Both the position numbers and the translations under genes were made by a program. This document shows, one piece after another, positions 42,138 to 53,809 of a stretch of DNA of 64,000 nt (the stretch's first letter is position 1; the number at the start of each line of letters is the position of its first letter). A model generated the notes under the pieces. The model searched no databases. It was not told the origin of the DNA and saw only the letters and a list, made by a program, of their open reading frames with translations. This DNA is from Pseudomonas soli. Its GTDB lineage: Bacteria > Pseudomonadota > Gammaproteobacteria > Pseudomonadales > Pseudomonadaceae. The stretch covers positions 124,001 to 188,000 of the forward strand of contig NZ_FOEQ01000005.1 of assembly GCF_900110655.1 (NCBI RefSeq), in the 5' to 3' direction.

Positions 42138-42892
42138 TGCGCAGGCATTTCGTGCATGGCGCCCTGGGCCTGGCGGGCTTGGCGGCGCTGCTGTTGCTGT
42201 GGTGGGCGGGGGTGCGCCTGTTCGGCGCCGCCGATGGCCTGTCGGCGCGCTTCGCGCCCCAGGCCACGCTGCAAAGCCTGATCGAGCTGCTGGGGCAGGG
42301 CGAGGTCTACGGGCATATCTGGGTGAGCCTCGAGCGTATCCTCGTCGGCCTGCTGCTGGCGCTGCTGATCGGCGTGCCGCTGGGCCTGCTGGTGGGCAGC
42401 TATCGCCACCTGGAGGCGGCGACCACGCCGGCGTTCCAGTTCCTGCGCATGATCTCGCCGCTGTCGTGGATGCCGGTGGTGGTGATGCTGATGGGCGTGG
42501 GCGACCAGCCGATCTACTTCCTGCTGGCCTTCGCCGCGCTGTGGCCGATCCTGCTCAACACCGCCGCCGGGGTGCGTCAGCTGGACCCGCGCTGGCTGCA
42601 ATTGAGCCGCAGCCTCAGCGCCACGCGCTGGGAGACGTTGTGCAAGGTGATCATCCCCGGGGTGATCGGCCATGTGCTGACCGGCGTGCGCCTGGCCATC
42701 GGCATCCTGTGGATCGTGCTGGTGCCGTGCGAAATGCTCGGGGTGAGTGCAGGGCTTGGCTATTTCATCCTCGACACCCGCGACCGGCTGGCCTATTCGG
42801 AGCTGATGGCGATGGTGCTGCTGATCGGCGCACTGGGGTTCATGCTCGACACGTTGGCGCGGGCGCTGCATCGACGCTGGGTGCATGCCTGA
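42137..42892 (+). CDS. ABC transporter permease, SsuC type
   Basis: 251 residues with six helices and the inner-membrane component signature: EAATTPAFQFLRMISPLSWM, and LSATRWETLCKVIIPGVIGH with the EAA-like loop. Last gene of the five-gene operon. Its ATG overlaps the TGA of the binding-protein gene. About 100 bases separate it from the convergent receptor gene. Confidence 0.93.
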   Translation: MRRHFVHGALGLAGLAALLLLWWAGVRLFGAADGLSARFAPQATLQSLIELLGQGEVYGHIWVSLERILVGLLLALLIGVPLGLLVGSYRHLEAATTPAFQFLRMISPLSWMPVVVMLMGVGDQPIYFLLAFAALWPILLNTAAGVRQLDPRWLQLSRSLSATRWETLCKVIIPGVIGHVLTGVRLAIGILWIVLVPCEMLGVSAGLGYFILDTRDRLAYSELMAMVLLIGALGFMLDTLARALHRRWVHA

Positions 42893-42968
42893 AGAACGAG
42901 AGCGCGGGCCTGGATTGGTGGGGGCGGCATAACGCAGCGCCTACAAACTCTGCGTTCAACCAGGATTT

Positions 42969-42988
42969 CAGGCGCATCCCTGCGCCTG
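42969..42988. other. Perfect hairpin between convergent genes
   Basis: CAGGCGCA-TCCC-TGCGCCTG is an 8-bp perfect stem with a 4-base loop. It stands between the convergent permease and siderophore-receptor genes, 6 bases past the receptor stop. No T-run on either strand, so it may only slow or protect transcript ends. Confidence 0.45.
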
Positions 42989-42994
42989 AGCAGG

Positions 42995-45163
42995 TCAGAA
43001 GCTGTACTTGGCGGTCAGCATCAGGTTGCGCGGATCGCCAAAGGTGTCGCCCCCGTAGTTCACCGAGCTGGAAATCGACGAGTAGTACTTCCTGTCGAAC
43101 ACGTTGTTGGCATTGAGCTGCAGGTCCAGGTGCTGGTTGACCGCGTAGCCGGCCATCAGGTCGGTCACCGCATAGGCGCCTTGCTCGAGGCGGTAGCGGC
43201 CGCCATCGGCCACGCTGAAATCGTTGTACATGCGGCTCTGCCAGGTGACGCCGCCACCAACGCGCAGTTTTTCCAGCGGGCCCTGGAAGCGGTAGGTGGT
43301 GAACAGCTTGAGCTGGTGCTCGGGGGTGTCGGAGGACAGCGGCTTGTTGACGTTGGCGGGGTTCTTGGCGTCCTTGATGGTGTGCACGCGGGCGTAGGTG
43401 TAGCCGGCACCGATCTGCCATTGCTCAGTCAGCGCGCCCTGCACCTCGAAGTCGATACCCTGGCTGCGCACCTCGCCGGAGGCTTCGTAGCAGGTGAACT
43501 GGCCCGCTCTGCAGACGCTCTTGTCGTTCACCTCGACCGCGCGGTTTTCCTGGTCGATGCGGAACACGGCAAGGCTGGCATTGAGCGCGCCATCGAAGTA
43601 TTCACCCTTGATCCCTACCTCGTAGTTCTTGCCTTCGATCGGCCGTACCGGCGTGCCGCTGCTGTCCTGGCTGTCCTGTGGCTGGAAGATATCGGTATAG
43701 CTGGCGTAGACCGAGTGGTGTTCGTCCAGCTCGTAGATCAGGCCGGCATAGCGGGTGACGTTGCGGGTCACCTTGTAGTCGCCATCGTTGCTGCCGCGCT
43801 TGTCGTAGTCGTACCAGTCCAGGCGCCCGCCGAGGATCAGCTTGAGCGGGTCGGCCAGGCTCAGGCGGGTGGTGGTGTACACGCCTTCCTGGTTGATCAG
43901 GTAGCGACTGCTGCTGGTGTGCAGGAAGTCGGGCTTGCCGCCGTCGATGGGGTAGTCCATGTCGTAGGGGCTGTAGTTGCGCTCGCTCATGTCGTAGATG
44001 CGCTTGCTGGCGCCGACCACCAGCTCGTGGGTGCGCCCGAATGCCTCGAACGGGCCGCTGGCGAAGGTGTCCAGGCCCAGCTGGTTCTCGTCGTGGGCCG
44101 ACTGGTAGACCGTGCGGCTCAGCGGCTTGGCCAGGTCCCAGCGCGACTGGTAGGAGCCGCGGAACAGCGCGTTCTGCTCGCTGTAGGTGGCGTTGACCTG
44201 CAGCTTCCAGTCATTGGCCAGGCGCTGGCGCACCTCGGCGAACAGGGTATTGATCTCCTGGTCCTTGACCTCCCAGTCGGTGGCCGGGTTGTAGGAGCGC
44301 GGCAGGTCCAGGTGATGGCCGTCGAGGGCAGTGGGGATCGCGCCCCAGAATACGTTGGTCTTGTCCTTCTGGTGGGAGAGGCCGAGGGTGAGGGTGGTGT
44401 CTTCGCTCAGGTCGGCCTCGGTGATCGCGTAGAACAGCCCGTGGTCCTCCTGCTGGCCGTCACGGAAGCCGTTGGCGTCCTGGTACGAGGCCACCACGCG
44501 GCCGCGCAGGGTGCCGCTGTCGTTGAGCGGGCTGGAGGCGTCCAGTTCGCCGCGGTAGTTGTCCCAGCTGCCGGCGGCGCCGGTGAGGGTGACTTTCTGC
44601 TCCGCCAACGGGCGCTTGCGCACCAGGTTGATGGCCGCCGAGGGCGTGCCTGACCCGGTGACCAGGCCGGTGGCGCCGCGCACCACTTCCACCCGGTCGA
44701 ACATCGCCAGGTTCGGCTGGGCGCCGACCACCCAGCCGGTGTAGGCGCTGGGGATGCCGTCGTACATGATGTTGTCGACGTCGAAGCCACGGGCCTTGTA
44801 GGTCTGCCGGCCCGGGCCGTTGGACTGGTTGAGGAACAGGCCCGGGGTGTACCTGGCGACGTCGTTGATGCTGGTCATGCCTTGGTCGTCCATGCGCTGG
44901 CGGGTGATCACCGTCACCGCCTGAGGCGTTTCGCGCATGGTCAGCGGCAGCTTGGTGGCGGTGGACATGGCGCCAGTGGTGTACGACTTCGACCCCTCGG
45001 TGGTGCTGCCCAGGCTGCTGTCGTCGATGGCCGTGGCGCCCAGCTCGATCACGGCGGGGGCCTGTTCGGCTGCCAGCGCGGGGGTGAGGGTCGCCATGCA
45101 GATGGCCATGGCCAGCAGGTTGCGGGAGGGCGCGAAACGGTGGGGCGAGGGGAGCGATGACAT
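42995..45163 (-). CDS. TonB-dependent siderophore receptor
   Basis: 722 residues. Signal peptide MSSLPSPHRFAPSRNLLAMA... with cleavage near TPALA-AEQAP. A TonB-box-like stretch VIELGATAI follows, then a plug (LPLTMRETPQAVTVITRQRM) and a barrel that ends in LTAKYSF with terminal phenylalanine. No STN signalling domain, so no sigma/anti-sigma partner is expected. The barrel contains an isolated cysteine pair (CRAGQFTC). Imports a ferric-siderophore. A Fur box lies 32 bases upstream of the start. Ligand unknown. Confidence 0.93.
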   Translation of the reverse strand: MSSLPSPHRFAPSRNLLAMAICMATLTPALAAEQAPAVIELGATAIDDSSLGSTTEGSKSYTTGAMSTATKLPLTMRETPQAVTVITRQRMDDQGMTSINDVARYTPGLFLNQSNGPGRQTYKARGFDVDNIMYDGIPSAYTGWVVGAQPNLAMFDRVEVVRGATGLVTGSGTPSAAINLVRKRPLAEQKVTLTGAAGSWDNYRGELDASSPLNDSGTLRGRVVASYQDANGFRDGQQEDHGLFYAITEADLSEDTTLTLGLSHQKDKTNVFWGAIPTALDGHHLDLPRSYNPATDWEVKDQEINTLFAEVRQRLANDWKLQVNATYSEQNALFRGSYQSRWDLAKPLSRTVYQSAHDENQLGLDTFASGPFEAFGRTHELVVGASKRIYDMSERNYSPYDMDYPIDGGKPDFLHTSSSRYLINQEGVYTTTRLSLADPLKLILGGRLDWYDYDKRGSNDGDYKVTRNVTRYAGLIYELDEHHSVYASYTDIFQPQDSQDSSGTPVRPIEGKNYEVGIKGEYFDGALNASLAVFRIDQENRAVEVNDKSVCRAGQFTCYEASGEVRSQGIDFEVQGALTEQWQIGAGYTYARVHTIKDAKNPANVNKPLSSDTPEHQLKLFTTYRFQGPLEKLRVGGGVTWQSRMYNDFSVADGGRYRLEQGAYAVTDLMAGYAVNQHLDLQLNANNVFDRKYYSSISSSVNYGGDTFGDPRNLMLTAKYSF

Positions 45164-45194
45164 GCCGAGCTTTATCCTTATTACTAGTGCTTAT

Positions 45195-45213
45195 GAGAAC
45201 GATTAGCAATAAG
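45195..45213 (-). promoter_or_regulatory. Fur box of the siderophore receptor
   Basis: On the minus strand CTTATTGCTAATCGTTCTC matches about 13 of 19 positions of the Fur consensus, including the TAATC centre. It lies 32 bases upstream of the receptor ATG (45163), in promoter position. Confidence 0.8.
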
Positions 45214-45313
45214 TATGTCGGGATTGCCCGATCAAGAACAGGGCGTATGAATTGAAAATGATGAAATTTTCACATTTTTCCATTCGAATAGATTGGTTTG
45301 CCCACAGCCACAC

Positions 45314-46156
45314 CTATCGATCGGTGCCACCTGCGCCAATCCGTTTACCTTGTTGCCTGCCTATTTCCAGCGCCTGGCCGTCTCGTTGCTTGCCGTGCCG
45401 TGCCTGGCCCACCAGCTCGGGGATCAGCGGACCCTCGGGCAGATGACGCCAGAAGCGTCCGGGCAGATGCTGGCGCAACGCGCCGGGGTTGAGCCGGGCG
45501 GGGTTGAAGGTGTGCCGGTAGTAGGCCAGCCACAGTTCGGCCCCCGGGTCGTCGGCGTTGCGCGCCCATTGCCGCCAGTCTTGCGGGCACTGGCGGCGGT
45601 AGTCCAGTTGCGCGCCGTCGTAGCGGATGCCGTCGTGGGGCGTGGCGATCAGCCAGCGCTGGCGGCCCAGGCGTTCGGCGAAGTGCGCGCTGGCGCTGTC
45701 GAGGATGTCATGCGCGGGCTCGTGGTAGGCCACCAGATCCAGTTGCAGCTGCTCGGCCAGCGCCTCGGGCAGTGGTACGAAGCGCACGAAGGCATGCAGG
45801 TGATGAGCCTCCCGGCCGACCTGACGGATGCGCCGTTGCAGCTCACTGCCCAGGCGGTCGCCGGCCAGCATCGCGGTGCGATCGCCATGGGCGACGCGCC
45901 ACAGCACCTCGTACAACAGGTTCCAGCGTTGCTCGCCGCGGTAGCGCCCGGCCTGTTCCAGCTGGGCCAGCAGCGCCGCCGGCACGCGGGCGTGGAACGG
46001 GCCGGGGCCTGCGGGCAGGGGCGTGGGCACGGCCAGCAAGTCATCCATCCAGGTCTGGCCCCAGGTCACCGTGGCCGGGTCAATGCCGTGGCCGAGCAGT
46101 TGGCGGGCCTGGTCGCGCCAGATGGCGAAATCATCGCCGCAATCCAGCGCGATCAT
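45314..46156 (-). CDS. Putative DNA metabolism protein paired with radical SAM enzyme (TIGR03915 type)
   Basis: 280 residues, starts MIALDCGDDFAIWRDQARQL. The C-terminal half resembles the uracil-DNA-glycosylase-like fold of the family that is found next to radical SAM TIGR03916 proteins and annotated 'probable DNA metabolism protein'. The ATG at 46156 overlaps the radical SAM stop (ATGA), so the two are translated together. A GTG at 46162 is an alternative. The reaction is unknown. DNA repair is inferred from the family and from the LexA box of this operon. Confidence 0.82.
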   Translation of the reverse strand: MIALDCGDDFAIWRDQARQLLGHGIDPATVTWGQTWMDDLLAVPTPLPAGPGPFHARVPAALLAQLEQAGRYRGEQRWNLLYEVLWRVAHGDRTAMLAGDRLGSELQRRIRQVGREAHHLHAFVRFVPLPEALAEQLQLDLVAYHEPAHDILDSASAHFAERLGRQRWLIATPHDGIRYDGAQLDYRRQCPQDWRQWARNADDPGAELWLAYYRHTFNPARLNPGALRQHLPGRFWRHLPEGPLIPELVGQARHGKQRDGQALEIGRQQGKRIGAGGTDR

Positions 46157-47373
46157 CCCCACAGCCCCATCTGCACAGGCGCCTGGGGTTCACGCAGGCG
46201 GGCCCGCAGCAGGCCGCTGCGCAGCTCGGCCTGGGCCGGGCGGTAGTCGCTGGTGACGATGAACGGACGGGCTTTCTCCAGCACGCAGCGCAACTGGATC
46301 AGGTCGTCGTAGCGGATGCGCCGCTCCCGGCGCAGGGCGACCATGCGCTGCACGCTGCGCAGGCCGATACCGGGGATGCGCGCCAGCAACGCCGGCTCGG
46401 CGCGGTTGACGTCGAGCGGGAAGACCTCGCGGTTGGCCAGCGCCCAGGCCAGCTTGGGGTCGATGTCGAGGGCCAGGTTGCCTGCCTCGCCCAGCAGTTC
46501 ACCAGCCTTGTAGCCGTAGCCGCGCAAAAGGAAGTCGGCCTGGTACAGGCGATGCTCGCGCAGCAGCGGCGGTGCGGCCAGGGGCACGCTGGAGGGGCTG
46601 TCGGGGATCGGGCTGAAGGCGGAGTAGTAGACTCGTTTGAGCCCATAGCCTTGATACAGCGACTCGGCGTTGCGCAGCAAGGTGCTGTCGTCGGTGGCGT
46701 CGGCGCCGACGATCACCTGGGTGCTCTGCCCGGCGGGGGTGAAGCGTGGCGCCCGCGGCTCGCCGGCGACGGCCTGCTGGCCGTGGTGGATCACACCCAT
46801 CGCCTGGCGGATGGTGCTGGCGCGCTTTTCCGGGGCCAGGCGCTGAAGGCTGGCGTCGGTGGGCAGTTCGATGTTCACGCTCAGCCGGTCGGCCAGGCGC
46901 CCGGCTTCCTCGATCAGCAGCGGGTCGGCGTCGGGAATGGTCTTGAGGTGGATATAGCCACGAAAGGCGTGTTCTTCGCGCAGCAGGCGCGCCACCCGGA
47001 TCAGTTGCTCCATGGTGTAGTCGGCGGAGCGGATGATGCCTGAGCTGAGGAACAGGCCGCTGATGCAGTTGCGCCGGTAGAAGTCCAGGGTCAGGCGCAC
47101 CACCTCCTCGGGGCTGAAGCGTGCCCGGGGCACGTTGCTCGAGCGGCGGTTGACGCAGTACTGGCAGTCGTACAGGCAGAAGTTGGTCAGCAGCACCTTT
47201 AGCAGCGACACGCAGCGGCCATCGGGGGTGTAGCTGTGGCAGATGCCCATGCCATCGGTGGCGCCGAGGCCGTCGCGGCCGCGCGAGCTGCGCTTGGGCG
47301 CGCCGCTGCTGGCGCAGGACGCGTCGTACTTGGCGGCATCGGCGAGGATGCCGAGTTTGGCGGTGAGTTGCAT
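46153..47373 (-). CDS. Putative DNA modification/repair radical SAM protein (TIGR03916 type)
   Basis: 406 residues. The radical SAM cluster motif CLYDCQYC gives cysteines 66, 70 and 73 (C-x3-C-x2-C). A second cysteine set, C20, C45 and C54, may bind another cluster. Near the C-terminus LARIPGIGLRSVQRM is a helix-hairpin-helix, suggesting DNA binding. The start MQLTAKLGIL at 47373 lies 18 bases past a LexA box. A longer frame from 47469 would cross that operator and is rejected. It forms an operon with the TIGR03915 gene. Confidence 0.88.
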   Translation of the reverse strand: MQLTAKLGILADAAKYDASCASSGAPKRSSRGRDGLGATDGMGICHSYTPDGRCVSLLKVLLTNFCLYDCQYCVNRRSSNVPRARFSPEEVVRLTLDFYRRNCISGLFLSSGIIRSADYTMEQLIRVARLLREEHAFRGYIHLKTIPDADPLLIEEAGRLADRLSVNIELPTDASLQRLAPEKRASTIRQAMGVIHHGQQAVAGEPRAPRFTPAGQSTQVIVGADATDDSTLLRNAESLYQGYGLKRVYYSAFSPIPDSPSSVPLAAPPLLREHRLYQADFLLRGYGYKAGELLGEAGNLALDIDPKLAWALANREVFPLDVNRAEPALLARIPGIGLRSVQRMVALRRERRIRYDDLIQLRCVLEKARPFIVTSDYRPAQAELRSGLLRARLREPQAPVQMGLWG

Positions 47374-47391
47374 GGGGTGTTCCGCTGGATA

Positions 47392-47407
47392 CTGAATATT
47401 CATACAG
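47392..47407 (-). promoter_or_regulatory. LexA (SOS) box
   Basis: CTGTATGAATATTCAG on the minus strand is an exact CTG-N10-CAG operator with an AT-rich centre, close to the Pseudomonas LexA consensus. It overlaps a possible -10 (TACTGT), 17 bases after TTGCCA (-35, 47427-47432). It lies 18 bases upstream of the radical SAM gene. Confidence 0.85.
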
Positions 47408-47486
47408 TATTTCGGGATTGGTCTGATGGCAAGGGCTTCTGATCGGCCAGGCGCTGCCAAGTCCCCCATGGAACGCCCGAGCGCTC

Positions 47487-47504
47487 GATTACAGAATTGT
47501 AATC
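47487..47504 (+). promoter_or_regulatory. CzcR/CopR-type operator of czcCBA
   Basis: GATTACA-GAAT-TGTAATC is a perfect 7-bp inverted repeat, the form bound by metal response regulators CzcR and CopR. It lies 82 bases upstream of the czcC start. No czcRS genes are in the window, so the regulator would act in trans. Confidence 0.75.
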
Positions 47505-47586
47505 TTCATGCCACCCCCCAGATAACCAATGCTCCCTAAAGTCCCTCGCCAAAGCATTCCGCCGCTTGTCGACGAGGACTTCCGCC

Positions 47587-48789
47587 GTGCCCATCCCCCG
47601 CAAGATCGCCTTGCTCTGCCTGTTGCTGGCCGGCCCTGCCGGCGCCGAGGGCCTGAGCCTGGACCAGGCGCTCGACGCCGCCTTTGCCCAGAACCCGGAC
47701 TTTGCCGCCATCGGCCGCGAGATCGGCATCGCCGAAGGCGAGCGCCGTCAGGCCGGGCTGATTCCCAACCCCGAGCTGTCGTGGGAGGTAGAGGACACCC
47801 GCCGTGACACCAGTACCACCACCGTGACTCTCAGTCAGGCCCTGGAGCTGGGCGGCAAGCGCGGTGCGCGGATCGAGGTCGCCGAGGCCGGCCAAGCGGT
47901 CGCTCGCCTGGAGCTCGAGCGTCAGCGCAACAGCCTGCGCGCCGATGTGATCCAGGCTTTCCATGCCGCCTTGCGGGCGCAGACCGCGCTGGAGTTGGCG
48001 CAGCAATCGCAGGCGCTGACCGAGCGCGGCCTGCGGTTGGTGGAGGGGCGGGTGCGCGCCGGGCAGTCCTCGCCGGTGGAGGCCACCCGCGCCCAGGTGC
48101 AGTTGGCCCAAGCCGAGGCGGCGGTGCGCCGGGCGCGAACCGAACGCACGGTGGCCAACCAAGCCCTGGCGCGGCTGACCGGCAGCGCCGAGGCCCGCTT
48201 CGACCGGCTCGACGCCAGCTCGCTCTCGCCAGGCCCGGCGCCCAAGGCCGAACGCCTGCTGGCCACGGTCGAGCAGACCGCCGAATGGCGCCTGGCCGCG
48301 GCGCATATCGAGCGTGGCGATGCCAGCTTGGGCTCCGAGAAGGCCCAGCGCATCCCCAACCTGACCGTGAGCCTGGGCAGCCAGTACAGCCGTGAGGAGC
48401 GTGAGCGGGTCAATGTGGTGGGGTTGTCCATGCCGCTGCCGCTGTTCGACCGCAACCAGGGCAATGTACTGGCCGCCGCGCGCCGCGCCGACCAGGCCCG
48501 TGACCTGCGCAACGCCGTCGAACTGCGCCTGCGCAGCGAAACCCGCAGTGCCCTGGAGCAGTGGGGCACGGCCATGGGCGAGGTGCAGGCGTATGACCGC
48601 ACCATCCTGCCTGCCGCCCAGCAGGCGGTGGACACCGCCACCCGAGGTTTCGAGATGGGCAAGTTCGCCTTCCTCGATGTGCTCGATGCCCAGCGCACGC
48701 TGATCGAGGCGCGCGGGCTTTACCTTGACGCGCTGGCCCAGGCGACCGATGCCCGGGCGCAGGTGGAGCGGATCTACGGCGAGCTTTGA
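47587..48789 (+). CDS. czcC: CzcC-type outer-membrane efflux protein
   Basis: 400 residues from GTG at 47587 (GAGGA 8 bases upstream). A TTG at 47566 would place the ribosome site inside the gene. The signal peptide MPIPRKIALLCLLLAGPAGA is followed by two TolC/OEP repeats (GLSLDQALDAAFAQNPDFAA; AAHIERGDASLGSEKAQRIP). Forms the outer-membrane channel of the CzcCBA zinc/cadmium/cobalt pump. Confidence 0.92.
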   Translation: MPIPRKIALLCLLLAGPAGAEGLSLDQALDAAFAQNPDFAAIGREIGIAEGERRQAGLIPNPELSWEVEDTRRDTSTTTVTLSQALELGGKRGARIEVAEAGQAVARLELERQRNSLRADVIQAFHAALRAQTALELAQQSQALTERGLRLVEGRVRAGQSSPVEATRAQVQLAQAEAAVRRARTERTVANQALARLTGSAEARFDRLDASSLSPGPAPKAERLLATVEQTAEWRLAAAHIERGDASLGSEKAQRIPNLTVSLGSQYSREERERVNVVGLSMPLPLFDRNQGNVLAAARRADQARDLRNAVELRLRSETRSALEQWGTAMGEVQAYDRTILPAAQQAVDTATRGFEMGKFAFLDVLDAQRTLIEARGLYLDALAQATDARAQVERIYGEL

Positions 48790-48848
48790 GCCTCGTCCCA
48801 TCGCGGGGCAGGCCCTGAACTGCAACGACTTTTCCAGCAGGAGCAACA

Positions 48849-50075
48849 ATGACCAACCCACGCAAGCTCGCCATCCTCGCCGCCGCCCTGGCCGTTATCG
48901 GCCTCGGTGGCGCGGCCTGGACCGGCACCCTTGGCAAGGCCGGCAGCGGCCAGTCCCAACACGGCGACCACGGCGAAGCCGGCCACGGCCATGACCAAGA
49001 GAAGGACGACGGACACGGCCACGGCGAGCCCGCAGGCGAGGAGCATGACGAGGAGGAGGGCCAGCTGCACCTGACTGCCGAGCAGATCCGCGCCGCCGGC
49101 GTGCAGCTCGCCACCGCCGGTCCGCGCACCTTGGGCACCGCCATCAGCTTCCCCGGCGAAATCCGTTTCGACGAAGACCGCACCGCCCATGTGGTGCCAC
49201 GGGTTCCTGGCGTGGTCGAGTCGGTGCAGGCCGAGCTGGGCCAGGCGGTCAAACGCGGCCAGGTGCTGGCGGTGATCGCCAGCCAGCAGATCTCCGAGCT
49301 GCGCAGCGAGCAGCAGGCCGCGCAACGGCGCCTGGAGCTGGCCCGGCTGACTTTCACGCGTGAAAAACAGCTGTGGCAGGAGCGCATCAGCGCCGAGCAG
49401 GACTACCTGCTGGCCCGCCAGGCGCTGCAAGAGGCCGAGATCGCCGCCGCCAACGCCGGGCAGAAGGTCGCCGCGGTGGCGCCAGCCGGCAAGGGCAACC
49501 GCTACGAGCTGCGCGCACCGTTCGACGCAGTGGTGGTGGAAAAGCACCTGACCGTGGGCGAGGTGGTGGACGAGACCAGCAATGCCTTCACGCTATCGGA
49601 CCTGAGCCGGGTCTGGGCCACCTTCGCCGTGGCCCCGCGTGACCTGGACAAGGTGGTCAGTGGCCGTGGCGTCAGCGTCAGCGCGCCGGACCTCGGCGCC
49701 CAGGTGGAGGGCAAGGTCAACTACGTCGGCAGCCTGCTCGGCGAGCAGAACCGCGCCGCCACGGTGCGCGCCACCCTGGCCAACCCCAATGGCGCCTGGC
49801 GCCCCGGGTTGTTCGTCAATATCGCGGTCACCGTCGAGCGCTTCGACGCCGCGGTGGTGGTGCCGGAAAGCGCCCTGCAGACCTGGGAAGAGCAGACCGT
49901 GGTGTTCGCCCGCACCGATGAGGGGTTCGCGGCCCGCCCGGTCAAGCCCGGCCGGCGTGATGCCGGCCAGGTGGAGATCCTTGAAGGCCTGGCCGCCGGT
50001 ACCGAAGTGGCCGCCGCCGGCAGCTTCGTCCTCAAGTCCGAGCTGGGCAAAGGCTCGGCCGAACACAGCCACTGA
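48849..50075 (+). CDS. czcB: CzcB-type periplasmic adaptor (membrane fusion protein)
   Basis: 408 residues. An N-terminal anchor or signal (1-27) is followed by a His/Asp/Glu-rich stretch at about 37-70 (HGDHGEAGHGHDQEKDDGHG), likely to bind metal. Then come the lipoyl and hairpin domains (VVPRVPGVVESVQAELGQAV) and the beta-barrel, and a final His (EHSH). Links CzcA to CzcC and hands over metal ions. AGGAGCAACA precedes the start. Confidence 0.93.
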   Translation: MTNPRKLAILAAALAVIGLGGAAWTGTLGKAGSGQSQHGDHGEAGHGHDQEKDDGHGHGEPAGEEHDEEEGQLHLTAEQIRAAGVQLATAGPRTLGTAISFPGEIRFDEDRTAHVVPRVPGVVESVQAELGQAVKRGQVLAVIASQQISELRSEQQAAQRRLELARLTFTREKQLWQERISAEQDYLLARQALQEAEIAAANAGQKVAAVAPAGKGNRYELRAPFDAVVVEKHLTVGEVVDETSNAFTLSDLSRVWATFAVAPRDLDKVVSGRGVSVSAPDLGAQVEGKVNYVGSLLGEQNRAATVRATLANPNGAWRPGLFVNIAVTVERFDAAVVVPESALQTWEEQTVVFARTDEGFAARPVKPGRRDAGQVEILEGLAAGTEVAAAGSFVLKSELGKGSAEHSH

Positions 50076-53237
<3,162 letters not shown>

Positions 53238-53243
53238 ACCTCT

Positions 53244-53270
53244 ATCGCGGGGCAAGCCCGCTCCCACGCA
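53244..53270 (-). repeat. REP element (left copy)
   Basis: ATCGCGGGGCAAGCCCGCTC followed by CCACGCA, a REP of the GCGGGC class. It pairs with 53283-53304 in inverted orientation just past czcA. Confidence 0.8.
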
Positions 53271-53282
53271 AGTATTCACTGT

Positions 53283-53304
53283 GTGTGGGCTTGCCCCGCG
53301 ATGC
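53283..53304 (+). repeat. REP element (right copy)
   Basis: GTGTGGGCTTGCCCCGCGAT followed by GC, the inverted partner of 53244-53270. The pair sits between convergent czcA and the DoxX gene and could end both transcripts. Confidence 0.8.
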
Positions 53305-53305
53305 T

Positions 53306-53794
53306 TCAACGCCGACGCCACAGCCAGTGGTCCAGGCTCAACCTTCCAGAGCCTTTCAACAGCAGTGGCAACAACGCCACCAGGTAGATCAGCGGCAGCT
53401 TGAAGTTGCCAAAGCCCTGGTCGGTGATCGCATACCCCCGCCCCAGTTCCGCCAGGCTTGACCACTGGTTCGGCCAGTGCACCGCCGCGATCGCCACCAT
53501 CGTCACCACTATCAACACCGCCGAGGCCAGGCGGGTGCCGAGTCCGAGCAACAGGAGCAGAGGGCAGAGCAGCTCGGCCCACATCGACAGTTGCCAGTTC
53601 AGGCCCGCCGGCAGCAGGTCGAACGGGAACGGAAAACTGCCTTGCAGGTCGGCGAACCAGTTGGCGCCATTGAACTTCTCCAGGCCCGATTCGAAGAACT
53701 CCCAGGCCAGGAACAGGCGCAGCGGCAGGTCGGCGCTCCAGCTGCCGGCCCGGTCGAGGGCCATGAACGGGCGAGTCAGGGTGTTTGTCAGCAT
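53306..53794 (-). CDS. DoxX family membrane protein
   Basis: 162 residues, four helices. The N-terminal motif [20 protein letters not shown] and [20 protein letters not shown] match DoxX (thiosulfate:quinone oxidoreductase-like small subunit family). It starts 15 bases after the ferric-reductase-like gene, so the two form an operon. Reaction unknown. Confidence 0.85.
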   Translation of the reverse strand: MLTNTLTRPFMALDRAGSWSADLPLRLFLAWEFFESGLEKFNGANWFADLQGSFPFPFDLLPAGLNWQLSMWAELLCPLLLLLGLGTRLASAVLIVVTMVAIAAVHWPNQWSSLAELGRGYAITDQGFGNFKLPLIYLVALLPLLLKGSGRLSLDHWLWRRR

Positions 53795-53809
53795 GGTGAT
53801 CTCCTTGGG

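Noticed and set aside
48796..48810. REP element between czcC and czcB
   Set aside because: Only the fragment ATCGCGGGGCAGGCC resembles a REP, with no palindromic partner. Probably a decayed remnant or chance.
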